The position numbers were made by a program, and so were the translations under genes. Of a stretch of 64,000 nt of DNA, positions 25,104 through 33,289 are shown in pieces. Location of the stretch: the NCBI GenBank assembly GCA_965262595.1, contig OZ253548.1, positions 2,480,001 through 2,544,000 on the forward strand. The letters run 5' to 3'. Source of the stretch: CATQHB01 sp965262595. GTDB lineage: Bacteria; Chloroflexota; Dehalococcoidia; Lucifugimonadales; UBA3495. The number at the start of each line of letters is the position of its first letter. Within the stretch, counting starts at the first letter, position 1. The notes beneath the pieces are model-generated. The model searched no databases. It was not told the DNA's origin and worked only from the letters and a program-made list of their open reading frames with translations.

Positions 25104-26291
25104 CTAGTCGGCGGTGGCGGTTACCTTGGCTTGGGCCTTGAATTGGGGCATTACTTCCTTGCCGAACCATTCCAACTGTTCCAGGATTACTTTCTGCGGG
25201 GTGCCGACCACGGAGCCGACGTTTATCTGGGTTAGCCCCGGATACCGATCCTGGATTCCCGCAATCTTTTCCGCCACCAATTCCGGCGGGCCGCACAGCC
25301 AGGAGCCGACGCGCACTCCGTCCTGGATGGTGGGCAGACCGGCCTGGCGCGCCCGGGAGGGGTCGCCCAAGGCAACAATCTGTTCCTCGGTAAGCCCCCG
25401 GACGAAGCCCAACGGCCCGAACATCTTCATATTCTCTTCGGCAAACAAGGTCGCTTCGGCAATGCCCTGCTCCTCGGTGTCGGCCAGGTGAATGGACAAG
25501 CCGATGATTAAGTCGCCGCCCAGTTCGGTTTCCCTGCCGGCCTGGGCCAGAGTTTCCTGCCAGGCTTGCACCACTCCGTCGGTGGCTCCCCCGGCGGCGG
25601 CTCCCCCGCCAATCATGCCCTTAATGCCGTACTTGACCATAAAATCCATGGCCCGCTGGCTGGCGCTGACCACCGGTTGGTAACACTCCACCGGCAGATA
25701 GCGCGGCCGGGGCACCAGGGTTATCTCCTTCAGGTCATAGCCCCGGTAGGGCACGTCCGGCGGGATGTTGTAGTGCTTGCCATGGTGGGAAAAGGAGCGG
25801 TTGTTGAAGGCCTTGAAGATTATCTCTACCTGCTCCTCAAACAGTTCCCGGTTGGCGTCCTGGTCAATAATCGGGGCGCCAAAGGACTCCACCTCCCGGC
25901 TGTGGTAGCCGCGGCCCACGCCGAAAACCACCCGCCCGTCGGTCAGGATGTCGGCGGTGGCATAGTCCTCGGCCAGGCGCAGCGGGTTCCACATGGGGGC
26001 GATGTTAAACCCGCAGCCGATTTTGAGCGTCTTGGTCAGGTGGGCCAGGTGAACGCCAAACAGCAGCAGGTTGGGGATGCACTCGTACCCCTCCCGCTGA
26101 AAGTGATGCTCGGTCATCCAGAAGGTTTCGTAGTCCAGCCGATCCATCAGGACGGCGATTGCCTCGGCTTTGTCAAAGACGGAGGCCAGGTGATCATCGG
26201 ATAACCAGCGGTCGTTAGCCGGGGTCGCGTCCAGTCCGATGTCCTCGAAATCTACGTGACCGGCAAACAGGCTGCCAAACTTGGTAATCAT
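25104..26291 (-). CDS. LLM class flavin-dependent oxidoreductase
   Basis: The 395-residue luciferase-like TIM-barrel protein has the family features FWMTEHHFQREGYE, the flavin-site stretch IGCGFNIAPMWNPLRLAEDYATADILTDGRVVFGVGRGYHSREV, and the C-terminal segment PELVAEKIAGI. Such enzymes use FMN or F420; the substrate is unknown. I chose ATG 26291, preceded by GGAGGGG. The GTG 15 nt upstream would place that ribosome site inside the gene. A TATAAT lies upstream at 26339-26344. Confidence 0.88.
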   Translation of the reverse strand: MITKFGSLFAGHVDFEDIGLDATPANDRWLSDDHLASVFDKAEAIAVLMDRLDYETFWMTEHHFQREGYECIPNLLLFGVHLAHLTKTLKIGCGFNIAPMWNPLRLAEDYATADILTDGRVVFGVGRGYHSREVESFGAPIIDQDANRELFEEQVEIIFKAFNNRSFSHHGKHYNIPPDVPYRGYDLKEITLVPRPRYLPVECYQPVVSASQRAMDFMVKYGIKGMIGGGAAAGGATDGVVQAWQETLAQAGRETELGGDLIIGLSIHLADTEEQGIAEATLFAEENMKMFGPLGFVRGLTEEQIVALGDPSRARQAGLPTIQDGVRVGSWLCGPPELVAEKIAGIQDRYPGLTQINVGSVVGTPQKVILEQLEWFGKEVMPQFKAQAKVTATAD

Positions 26292-26338
26292 GCAACGCCC
26301 CTCCACGAATAAAGGTTTGGGGTTTCCGTTCTTGGCCT

Positions 26339-26387
26339 ATTATACCCGATTTATCGGAGCGGGGGCAGGGCAACCCATGGGTTGCCC
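26339..26387 (-). promoter_or_regulatory. Candidate promoter and operator of the LLM gene
   Basis: On the minus strand TATAAT lies at 26339-26344. The expected -35 position (about 26362-26367) has no consensus. Directly upstream is a perfect 20-bp palindrome (26368-26387), half site GGGCAACCCA. A weak -35 next to a palindrome is the usual layout for an activator site. Confidence 0.45.
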
Positions 26388-26420
26388 CGGGCTATCGCAA
26401 TAGAATGAAAGATTACAGTT

Positions 26421-26448
26421 CGTCGTTCCTGCGGAGGCAGGAACGACG
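26421..26448. repeat. REP-like hairpin
   Basis: CGTCGTTCCTGC and GCAGGAACGACG are perfect 12-nt arms around GGAG. It is the same core as the double element at 2224-2291. Confidence 0.8.
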
Positions 26449-26556
26449 TATTAACCCTTTACCTACGTAAAATAGCCCTGAAGGGTCGCCTTTGCCGGAA
26501 CAGAACGTTGATTGTAAGGGCAGCCTTGGTGGATGCCTTGGGTCCTGGTGGCCCCG

Positions 26557-27714
26557 CTAGCGCAAGGCTCGGAAGAACTCTCTCACGTCCTGGGCCAGCA
26601 AATCCGGCTCCTCAAGGGCGGCAAAGTGGCCGCCGCGAGGCATCTCCGTCCACCGCTGCACGTTATAGGAACGCTCGGCCCACTCCCGGGGCGGATGGCT
26701 CAAATCCGCGGGAAAGAGGGCAACGGCGCAGGGCACCCGAATGCTTTCTCCGGGCTGGAAAGTCCAGGGGTTGTGCTGGGACTCGTAGTACAGGCGAGTG
26801 GAAGAGCCGATGGATTGGGTGGCCCAGTAGAGGGTAATGTTGGACAGCAACTCGTCCTTGGTGAACCGGGATTCCACGTCGCCGGCGCAGTCGCTCCAGG
26901 TGCGAAACTTCTCCACAATCCAGGCGGCCAATCCGGTCGGCGAATCGTTCAGCCCGTAGGACAGGGTTTGGGGCTTGGTTCCCTGAATGTGGGAATAACC
27001 GCCCTCGGCCTGACGCCATTGTTCCCTTTCCTCCAGCAGGGCCAACTCCGACTCCGACAGTTCCCGGGTTCCTGCTCCCAAATCAGGGGACATGCTGGCT
27101 GAAGAGACGGCGGTAACGTGGATGCCTGCCACCTGCTCCGGGTAGGCGAAACCGAGACGGGCGGTTATGCTGGCTCCCCAGTCGCCGCCCTGGGCGCCGA
27201 AGCGTTGGTATCCCAGATTCTCGGTCATCAGCTTGGCCCACAGGTCGGCAATTCGGGAGATGTTCATCCCCGGCTCCTGGGACGGGTCGGAAAAGCCGTA
27301 GCCCGGCATGGAAGGGACGATAACGTCGAAGGAATCCGCCGGGTCGCCGCCGTAGGCCGCCGGGTCGGTCAGGCGGGGTATGATTTTCAGCATCTCGAAG
27401 AAGGTGCTGGGCCAACCGTGGGTAACGATTAAGGGCAGCGGGTCTGGCCCCTGGCCCCTCTCGTGGATGAAGTGGATGCCCAGGCCATCGACGGTGGTGC
27501 GGAAGTGGGCAAAGGAATTGATAAATGCTTCCTGCGCCCGCCAGTCGAAGCGGGTAAGCCAGTAATCCACCAGTTCTTTTACATAGGCCAGGTTGGAGCC
27601 GTAACCCCACTCCGAGCCGGAGATTTCATCGGGCCAACGGGTGCGGGACAGGCGTTCCCGTAAATCTTCCAGCGTCGCATCGGAGACCTGCACCTTGAAG
27701 GGCGTAACTTCCAT
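26557..27714 (-). CDS. Epoxide hydrolase (microsomal/juvenile-hormone type)
   Basis: The 385-residue protein begins with the epoxide hydrolase N-terminal lid region (FKVQVSDATLEDLRERLSRTRWP) and continues as an alpha/beta hydrolase. HGWP at 99-102 forms the oxyanion hole, the nucleophile is D178 in GAQGGDWG, and a late RGGHFAALEEP supplies the catalytic His. These enzymes open epoxides to diols with water. The ATG at 27714 was chosen; the motifs are complete. Confidence 0.88.
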   Translation of the reverse strand: MEVTPFKVQVSDATLEDLRERLSRTRWPDEISGSEWGYGSNLAYVKELVDYWLTRFDWRAQEAFINSFAHFRTTVDGLGIHFIHERGQGPDPLPLIVTHGWPSTFFEMLKIIPRLTDPAAYGGDPADSFDVIVPSMPGYGFSDPSQEPGMNISRIADLWAKLMTENLGYQRFGAQGGDWGASITARLGFAYPEQVAGIHVTAVSSASMSPDLGAGTRELSESELALLEEREQWRQAEGGYSHIQGTKPQTLSYGLNDSPTGLAAWIVEKFRTWSDCAGDVESRFTKDELLSNITLYWATQSIGSSTRLYYESQHNPWTFQPGESIRVPCAVALFPADLSHPPREWAERSYNVQRWTEMPRGGHFAALEEPDLLAQDVREFFRALR

Positions 27715-28129
27715 TTCAACACCGCCGTTGCTTGGAATTAGAGGTCGCTTCCAGGATTATACGCCAAGATGCAACTTAAGCTGAAGGTTTTTTGGATGGG
27801 GGTCTTTCGTCGCAAGCCCGCCAACTCAACCAGGTTCAACCAACCCCGCTCATGCTGAGCAACCAGGTTCAACCGCCCCCGCTCATGCTGAGCTTGTCGA
27901 AGGCCCGGCCCGCCGGAACGTACTGTACCGTACTCATAACTCGCCCGCGCTCGGCGTGGCGGCGAATACCCTGGTTGTGCTGCCGGGAGTTGCCCCAACA
28001 CTTTGGTAAAATCCCTACCTGGATGTGCCCCTATGCCAGGGGGATTCGTCCGAATTGACGCCATTGCTGTCGTTACTTTAGAATCCAGTCTCAAGGATTG
28101 CTGGAATGTGGTTGGCTGAGGACACTCGT
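27715..28129. other. Intergenic region with duplicated REP segment
   Basis: A 33-bp segment ending GCTCATGCTGAG occurs twice (27827-27859 and 27860-27892), followed by CTTGTCGAAGG. It belongs to the GAGC..GTCGAA repeat family seen at 1969, 2384 and 42615. No gene is supported here. Confidence 0.65.
27827..27892. repeat. 33-bp direct repeat of the GCTCATGCTGAG family
   Basis: Two adjacent copies, almost identical, each beginning CAACCAGGTTCAACC and ending GCTCATGCTGAG. Confidence 0.8.
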
Positions 28130-28750
28130 ATGAGCGAAGCGCCGAGAAGTGGTTGGTGGAGCAGTTCGGGGACTGGGGAGCCGCCCCCGGAGGCATACAG
28201 CCGGGTGACCAACGCCGAGCGCTTTCGGCCGTTGCATCCCGCCATGCTGGAGATTATCAGCCGGCTGGAGAGCGATTTCGAAGTCGAGCGTACCGAAGGA
28301 TATGGTCTCGACGAGGAACTGGAGAAAGGCCTGGAGCTTGCCGGTCCCTTGGTTAGACTCATCCCCAGGGACCCTGACGCCGCACCGATTACGGTAGCGT
28401 TCTCGACTTTTCCGAGTCTTTATGTCCGATTTGGGCGGTGGTGCAAAGAACCCTTTCCGGATTGTGGCTGCGACGCCTGCGATTTGACGGCAGAAGGCGA
28501 AATTGAGCGGCTCAACGAGATGGTCGATGACGTTATCGCCGGGAGGTTTCGGGAGGCGATCGAATGTCCTCTGTTATCCTCCAGGGGGCCTGGTTGGAGA
28601 GAGACGAAGTTCTGGTCGCCTGACCCTGACGGGAGGAGATCCTCGGGGAGGTCTCGTGTCGAGGGTCGCCGCGCGCGTGAGATGTCCGGCGGTCGGCGGC
28701 GACTGGACTTGGACTGGAAGCCGTGGCCGCGCCGACAGACCACTGGCTAG
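28130..28750 (+). CDS. DUF6226-like protein
   Basis: The product is 206 residues from ATG 28130, which follows GAGGA; an in-frame start 24 nt upstream is less likely. It contains the family-like stretch RFRPLHPAMLEIISRLESDFEVER, then VRLIPRDPDAAPITVAFSTFPSLYVRFGRW and the Cys cluster FPDCGCDACDL. The three cysteines may bind a metal. The last 60 residues are Arg-rich and less convincing. Function is unknown for the family. Confidence 0.7.
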   Translation: MSEAPRSGWWSSSGTGEPPPEAYSRVTNAERFRPLHPAMLEIISRLESDFEVERTEGYGLDEELEKGLELAGPLVRLIPRDPDAAPITVAFSTFPSLYVRFGRWCKEPFPDCGCDACDLTAEGEIERLNEMVDDVIAGRFREAIECPLLSSRGPGWRETKFWSPDPDGRRSSGRSRVEGRRAREMSGGRRRLDLDWKPWPRRQTTG

Positions 28751-28882
28751 CGGTGATTGCCTCGGGCAGGCCTTGGACGCACTCTCCATAAATCAGACCG
28801 CCCGGTTCCCGGCCTGCGCCGGAAAGACGATTACCGGGGACTTTGGCCGCCCAAACGCGATTGCCCGGGACGCTGCCTGGTC

Positions 28883-29734
28883 CTAAAGGAAATGGTCGGC
28901 CAGAGCCATTACCATGTTGCCCATATGGGGATGCTCCGGTTCCACGTCCACCGCAATTCCCGCTTCCCGCAACCGGCGGCTGCACACCGGCCCTACCGAG
29001 GCTACCACCACTCCGGCCCCGGCCCCGTCTGACGCATTTCCTTCTTCCGCTTCGGCGCGGCCCAGGCACCGGCGCAAGGAGGCTTCCTTGCCCGCTTGGG
29101 CGGCGATGGCCAGCAGGTTGCCCACCTGGGGCTGGCTGGTGAAGGCGATGGCGTCTATCTTGCCCTGGGTCATCGCGTCAATCATTGACCGTACCGGGAA
29201 CTGGTCCTCGGGCAGTCCCCAGGTATATAGGACAACCTCCCGTACCTGGGCGCCGCGCTCCTGCAGGTGTTGCACCAGCGGCCGGTTGGGGCCTCCGTAG
29301 TGCTGCACCGCGACCACCTTGTCGGCCAAGTCCCACGCTTCCAGGGATTTAATCAGGTCCGGCGTGGTGAAGGGTTCCGGCGGCATAACGTCAATGTGGA
29401 TCTTGTACCGGCGCAGCACCCGGGCCGGTTTGGGACTGCGGGCAATGACGGTCAGTTGGTCCAGGCAATGGATAAATTCCTCCTCCCGTCCCAGGGCGGC
29501 GGCGGCGCTTACCAGGGCCTGGGTGCCCACGCCGGTAAGCAGGGCCACGGCGTCCACCCGGCCCTCGCAGGTATCCGTGATTAGTTGCTGCACCTCCGGG
29601 CTGTCCTTGAGGTACACTTCCTGCAGTACCGGGGCGGGGTAGGGGACGCCGCCGTGCCGCTCGATTAACCCGGCCATTTCTGAGGTCATACGGGCTTCCA
29701 CGAAAGCGATAGTTTTTCCGTTTAGTGAGGCCAA
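28883..29734 (-). CDS. hemD: Uroporphyrinogen-III synthase
   Basis: The family closes hydroxymethylbilane to uroporphyrinogen III, the branch point to heme, siroheme and cobalamin. The 283-residue protein has the two-lobed HemD pattern. Visible segments are ALLTGVGTQALVSAA, VAVQHYGGPNRPLVQHL and AIAFTSQPQVGNLLAIA. HemD is poorly conserved, so this rests on overall pattern. The start appears to be TTG at 29734. The sulfite reductase, which needs siroheme, lies upstream on the same strand with a TM2 gene between, which fits siroheme supply. Confidence 0.8.
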   Translation of the reverse strand: MASLNGKTIAFVEARMTSEMAGLIERHGGVPYPAPVLQEVYLKDSPEVQQLITDTCEGRVDAVALLTGVGTQALVSAAAALGREEEFIHCLDQLTVIARSPKPARVLRRYKIHIDVMPPEPFTTPDLIKSLEAWDLADKVVAVQHYGGPNRPLVQHLQERGAQVREVVLYTWGLPEDQFPVRSMIDAMTQGKIDAIAFTSQPQVGNLLAIAAQAGKEASLRRCLGRAEAEEGNASDGAGAGVVVASVGPVCSRRLREAGIAVDVEPEHPHMGNMVMALADHFL

Positions 29735-29779
29735 TGTATTCGTTCCGTCCCAAGGTTTACCGGGCTGCGGCGATTGGGC

Positions 29780-30028
29780 CTAGAAGAAACTCTTCTTGTT
29801 AACAACGTATGTCTGATGGAAGTCCTCATCGGACTTCGTCAGATAAACAATACCCTCAATGAGATTGACCACCCAATTGACCGGTATTCCAATAATGATA
29901 ATGGTAAGGATAATATGGACAATGCCCGCTCCAGCGTATCCCAGGTAGAACTTATGCACTCCCAGTCCACCCAAAAATAGCGCCAACAACCCTGCGGTTA
30001 CCTTACTCTTGCCGCCTACAGCTGCCAT
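29780..30028 (-). CDS. TM2-domain membrane protein
   Basis: The 82-residue protein has two membrane helices, about 11-29 and 33-58, with the TM2 signature LLALFLGGLGVHKFYLGYAGAGIVH. TM2 proteins are widespread small membrane proteins of unknown function. The ATG at 30028 follows GAGGAAG. It sits between hemD and the sulfite reductase on the same strand, with gaps of about 50 nt. Confidence 0.85.
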   Translation of the reverse strand: MAAVGGKSKVTAGLLALFLGGLGVHKFYLGYAGAGIVHIILTIIIIGIPVNWVVNLIEGIVYLTKSDEDFHQTYVVNKKSFF

Positions 30029-30082
30029 ATCTTCCTCATTCTCTTCTTACCGATTCGGGTTGGGGTAACGGTCAGCAGCGCC

Positions 30083-32035
30083 CTAGACGGCGCACTCGCC
30101 TTCTCCGCGTTCCAGAACGTAGGTATTGGTGCGTTCCCAGTCATAGTACAGGTCGCTCTCGGGTTCCGCATTGCTGGCGGACTGCTGAGCTTCGGCGGCG
30201 ACCAGGGTCACCTCTTCCACACCGACCCGGTCCAGGAACCCGTTAAAGTTTTCCCCGTCCTGCCGGTGTTCCTTATAGTAGGTGGTGATTTTGCGGACTA
30301 CGCCGGGCACCAGCTTGGCCGGAACCTTTACCTTGGGTATGCGGGTGCCAATGCGGGAGTCCTCCACCCGGTTATCGCCGTAATTACCGCCCAGGAACAA
30401 CTCATAGGCCGGTATCTGGCTTCCGTCCGGCCCCTTGATGGCGGCCCCGTGGAAGCCGATGTTGGCGATGTGGTGCAGACCGCAGCCGTTGGGGCAGCCG
30501 CTCATCTTGATTCGTATATTACGAACTCCCTCGTCCTTTAGCAGACCGTCCCAGGTGCCCAACTCTTCCCGGATGGCCTTGGCCAGGCCCATAGAGGAGG
30601 TGATACCCAGCTTGCAGCTATCGGTGCCGGGGCAGGACACCACGTTGGAGATGGTGTGGGCGCCCGGCTCGTTCAGGTCAATGGCGCCCAGGGCTTCCCA
30701 GACCGGATGCAGGAAAGCTTCCGGCACCCAGCGCAGGGCCAGGTTCTGCTCCTGGGTGGTGTGGGCGTGGCCGCCGGTGTAGCGGCGCGCGATGTCGGCC
30801 AGGCCCCGGAACTGCTCCGGAGAAAGGTCGCCCCGTACCGGCTTGACGTAAACCACGTTGTAGCCCTCCTGCTTCTGGCCGACCACGTTGGTTTCCCGCC
30901 AGTAGTTATACTCTCCGCCGCCGCTGTGACCGTTGGCCGAACCGTTGGCCGAGTCGTTGGCCGAGTCGTTGGCCGAGTCGTTGGCCGAACCGTTGGCCGA
31001 GTCGTTGGCCGAGTCGTTGGCCGAACCGTTGGCCGAGTCGTTGGTGGAAGCATCGGTCAGCGCCGGCGGAGTCTCCCGGTAGATTTCGTCGGCGGCCATC
31101 AGCGGCTTGGGGTCTATGGGGCCAATCTCAGCCAGTTCGGCATCCACCAACTGACGGAACTCGTCCAGGCCGATCCGGTCGATGAGCACCTTGAGCCGGG
31201 CCATCATCCGGTTCTTGCGCAGGGACACCGCCTTGTCGAAGACGGTCCAGAGGGCCAGGGCCACCCGCAGGTAATCCTCCTCGGGCAGAAACTCGTACAG
31301 CGGCTTGGCCAGGCGGGGCATGATGGAGGTTCCGCCACCGACGAAAACCTTGAATCCCCGCTTCATTTCCCCGTCAACCTCTTTAAGCTGGGATACATAG
31401 GTCAGGTCCTGGATCGCGGCGGCCACGGTGTCGCGACTATCGATGCCGCTAAAGGCGGTCTTGAACTTGCGGGGAAAGGTCTGGGTGATGGGATGCCGCA
31501 CGCCAAACCGGACGTAGGCGGTCAGATAGGGCGTAGGGTCGAAGATTTCGTCCACGTCCACGCCGGCGGTGGGCGAGCCTACCACGTTGCGGACGGTGTT
31601 GCCGCAAGCCTCGCGGCTGGTCAGACCCACGGCGCCCAGCAGCCGCAGCACGTCGGGGCACTGGGGCAGGGGGATGTGATGAAACTGGACGTTCTCCCGG
31701 GTGGTGATGTGACCCCGTTCCAGGGGAGCGTAATGCTCGGCCACCACGCCCAGGGCATCCAAAGCGTCGGCGGTGAGGATACCGCCGGGGATTTTCACCC
31801 GAATCATTTGTACGTCGGCCTGCCGCTGACCATAGACGCCCTGTTTCAGACGGAAGGGAGTAAACTGGGCGTTTTCCTGTTCACCGGCCTGAAAGAGGGC
31901 CGATTCCGCCTCAAATCGCTGCACCTCGTCCTCCATAAAGGGGATGATTCCCGGAGCGGACGGGGCCAGTTCCATACTCTTGTGGTGGATTTCCTCCGGG
32001 GTTGGCGCCTGGGAAACGTCGGTTTTACTGGTCAA
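30083..32035 (-). CDS. sir: Ferredoxin-type sulfite (or nitrite) reductase
   Basis: This siroheme/4Fe-4S enzyme reduces sulfite to sulfide or nitrite to ammonia with six electrons. The cluster ligands are clear in the C-terminal half: CPGTDSC and MSGCPNGC. Both ferrite-like half domains (HITTRENVQFHHIPLPQ and GGHAHTTQEQNLALRWV) are present. I start it at TTG 32035, five nt after AAGGAGG. The longer frame from 32134 would begin inside a terminator. Length is 650 residues, extended by an Asn-Asp-Ser-Ala repeat in the linker. The Cys-rich leader peptide upstream favours sulfite. Confidence 0.88.
   Translation of the reverse strand: MTSKTDVSQAPTPEEIHHKSMELAPSAPGIIPFMEDEVQRFEAESALFQAGEQENAQFTPFRLKQGVYGQRQADVQMIRVKIPGGILTADALDALGVVAEHYAPLERGHITTRENVQFHHIPLPQCPDVLRLLGAVGLTSREACGNTVRNVVGSPTAGVDVDEIFDPTPYLTAYVRFGVRHPITQTFPRKFKTAFSGIDSRDTVAAAIQDLTYVSQLKEVDGEMKRGFKVFVGGGTSIMPRLAKPLYEFLPEEDYLRVALALWTVFDKAVSLRKNRMMARLKVLIDRIGLDEFRQLVDAELAEIGPIDPKPLMAADEIYRETPPALTDASTNDSANGSANDSANDSANGSANDSANDSANDSANGSANGHSGGGEYNYWRETNVVGQKQEGYNVVYVKPVRGDLSPEQFRGLADIARRYTGGHAHTTQEQNLALRWVPEAFLHPVWEALGAIDLNEPGAHTISNVVSCPGTDSCKLGITSSMGLAKAIREELGTWDGLLKDEGVRNIRIKMSGCPNGCGLHHIANIGFHGAAIKGPDGSQIPAYELFLGGNYGDNRVEDSRIGTRIPKVKVPAKLVPGVVRKITTYYKEHRQDGENFNGFLDRVGVEEVTLVAAEAQQSASNAEPESDLYYDWERTNTYVLERGEGECAV
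30932..31039. repeat. 12-bp coding tandem repeat in the sulfite reductase
   Basis: There are nine units of GTTGGCCGAGTC or GTTGGCCGAACC, encoding alternating NDSA and NGSA tetrapeptides between the two halves of the enzyme. The unit keeps the frame, so copy-number change would only alter linker length. Confidence 0.9.
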
Positions 32036-32109
32036 CTGGGCCTCCTTGAGATTTTGGGCGGATTCCTTTTTTCGACTGGTTTGTGCCTGAGTTGGATTTG
32101 AGACCGGGC

Positions 32110-32147
32110 AAAAATAAAACCCACCAAGCGACAAAAACTTGGTGGGT
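32110..32147 (-). terminator. Intrinsic terminator (attenuator) in the sulfite reductase leader
   Basis: On the minus strand ACCCACCAAG and CTTGGTGGGT form a perfect 10-bp stem with a 9-nt loop, followed by TTTATTTTT. It lies between the leader peptide (32186-32236) and the reductase start (32035), so reading through it must be needed for expression. Confidence 0.85.
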
Positions 32148-32178
32148 GCAGGAGGGTCTATTTAGACGCGAATACTAC

Positions 32179-32197
32179 CCGCCCCCTATGTGGGCGG
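32179..32197 (-). promoter_or_regulatory. Leader hairpin overlapping the end of the Cys-rich ORF
   Basis: CCGCCC (the two Pro codons of the leader ORF) pairs with GGGCGG just after its TAG. The right arm could alternatively pair with ACCCACC of the terminator (six of seven bases). That would give an antiterminator. This alternative pairing is my inference. Confidence 0.55.
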
Positions 32198-32236
32198 ACA
32201 GGTACAGAAGCAACAGTTCAAGTTAGTTACTAACAT
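32186..32236 (-). CDS. Cysteine-rich leader peptide MLVTNLNCCFCTCPPT
   Basis: This is a 16-codon ORF with four Cys codons at positions 8, 9, 11 and 13. The ATG (32236) lies only 8 nt after the -10 element, so the mRNA should be leaderless or nearly so. The stop TAG is at 32186-32188. Codons are TGT, TGC, TGT, TGT. Placed before an intrinsic terminator and a sulfite reductase gene, it should sense charged tRNA-Cys through ribosome stalling. Polycysteine leaderless ORFs that act as cysteine-responsive attenuators are known in mycobacteria. Confidence 0.8.
   Translation of the reverse strand: MLVTNLNCCFCTCPPT
32222..32234. promoter_or_regulatory. 13-bp palindrome at the start of the leader transcript
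   Basis: GTTAGTAACTAAC is a perfect palindrome around a central base, at about +5 to +17 of the predicted transcript. It also encodes the start of the leader peptide. It could be a repressor operator or a chance result of the codons. Confidence 0.35.
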
Positions 32237-32244
32237 TGTTTAGC

Positions 32245-32273
32245 ATTCTAGGCGAGGCCGGGTCCCTTGTCAA
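32245..32273 (-). promoter_or_regulatory. Near-consensus promoter of the sulfite reductase
   Basis: On the minus strand TTGACA (32268-32273) and TAGAAT (32245-32250) are separated by exactly 17 bp. The predicted transcription start is near 32238. Confidence 0.85.
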
Positions 32274-32385
32274 TAGTTTTGATAGTAAACACCACCTTTC
32301 ATTTCAATGCTTGATACCATAGACTTGGATTTAAGCGCACGTCACTAACTCAGAGTCGGAGACTCGGTATAACTCTAAGGAAACT

Positions 32386-32426
32386 CTGAATAAGTTCGAG
32401 ACTCGGGTGTTTAATGACTTATTCAG
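32386..32426. repeat. 10-bp inverted repeat CTGAATAAGT
   Basis: CTGAATAAGT (32386-32395) and ACTTATTCAG (32417-32426) flank 21 nt. It lies between the sulfite reductase promoter and the terminator of the VOC gene. Function is unknown. Confidence 0.6.
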
Positions 32427-32442
32427 AATATCCCTAGCTCAT

Positions 32443-32472
32443 GAAAAAGCGGGACCCAATGCAGGTCCCGCT
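32443..32472 (-). terminator. Intrinsic terminator of the double-VOC gene
   Basis: AGCGGGACC and GGTCCCGCT form a perfect 9-bp stem (32448-32456 with 32464-32472) around 7 nt. On the minus strand it is followed by a T-run. It lies 31 nt after the VOC gene stop. Confidence 0.85.
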
Positions 32473-32503
32473 CCTTTTGTTACTAATTGATGGAGGAAAT
32501 ATT

Positions 32504-33289
32504 TTACCCCATCACCTGCGCTATCCCTACATAAACCCCTTGGGGGTCTTTCAGGAAGGCGAAACGTATATTGTCCACCTCCGTTACCGGAACGATTACC
32601 TCGGCGCCCATACTTTCCGCTTGTTGCAGGCTGGCGGCGCAGTCGGCAACGGTGAAATATACCGACCAATTGGGCGGCATTTCGCCCCATTCCGGTTTGA
32701 TTTTCATCATTCCCCCTACCGAAGTCTCCCCGGCCTTAAACTCGGTGTAGTCCCCCGCCTCGGGTCCCATGGGAGAAGTTGCGGCGCTCCAGCCAAAGAC
32801 GCTGGCATAGAACTCGGCGGCGGCGTCAGTGTCATTGGTATTAAGCTCGTTCCAGCCCAAAGCCCCGGTCTCGTAGATTAGCTCCGCTCCGATGTGTTCC
32901 CTGGGCTGCCAGAGTCCAACCATCGCTCCGGTAGAGTCCTGGACCATGGACATTCGCCCGGAGTCAAACACGTCCATCGGCGGCATCAATATCGTGCCCC
33001 CGGCGGCGGTAACCTTCTCGGCCTCGGCGTCAACCTCCGCAGCGGCGATGTAGCTGGTCCAATGGGGCGGTATGCCTTGCTCCAGCATACCGGCATCCAT
33101 CTGGTAGAGGCCGCAAACATTCTTGCCGTTCTTTTGCATCATCGAATAGACCATTCCCTCCCCCATCGGGTTATCAATGGAGGTCCAGCCCAGAAGCTGG
33201 GAGTAAAAGCTCCTGGACGCTTCGGCGTCGGCGCTGGCCAGGTCAACCCAGCAAAAAGTTCCCGGATTATGGCTGGTTACTTCAGGCAT
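32504..33289 (-). CDS. Two-domain VOC family protein
   Basis: The 261-residue protein is a tandem duplication of the VOC fold. The domains begin at about 10 (GTFCWVDLASADAEASRSFYSQLLGW) and 140 (GALGWNELNTNDTDAAAEFYASVFGW). The layout matches CFP32-like glyoxalase relatives. Conserved VOC metal ligands are not obvious, so catalysis is uncertain. It has its own intrinsic terminator. The ATG at 33289 lies about 12 nt after AGGAGA. Confidence 0.85.
   Translation of the reverse strand: MPEVTSHNPGTFCWVDLASADAEASRSFYSQLLGWTSIDNPMGEGMVYSMMQKNGKNVCGLYQMDAGMLEQGIPPHWTSYIAAAEVDAEAEKVTAAGGTILMPPMDVFDSGRMSMVQDSTGAMVGLWQPREHIGAELIYETGALGWNELNTNDTDAAAEFYASVFGWSAATSPMGPEAGDYTEFKAGETSVGGMMKIKPEWGEMPPNWSVYFTVADCAASLQQAESMGAEVIVPVTEVDNIRFAFLKDPQGVYVGIAQVMG

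Noticed and set aside
27738..28196. Minus-strand 152-codon ORF
   Set aside because: It is made mostly of a duplicated REP segment and reads as low-complexity repeats.
30656..32101. 481-codon plus-strand ORF opposite the sulfite reductase
   Set aside because: It is a shadow of the minus-strand gene; the minus frame carries all family motifs.
32036..32134. 33 extra N-terminal residues of the sulfite reductase
   Set aside because: The frame start lies inside the intrinsic terminator; a good ribosome site precedes TTG 32035.
32118..32260. T-box or known metabolite riboswitch before the sulfite reductase
   Set aside because: No T-box motif or specifier loop and no recognised aptamer; the Cys-codon ORF explains the leader better.
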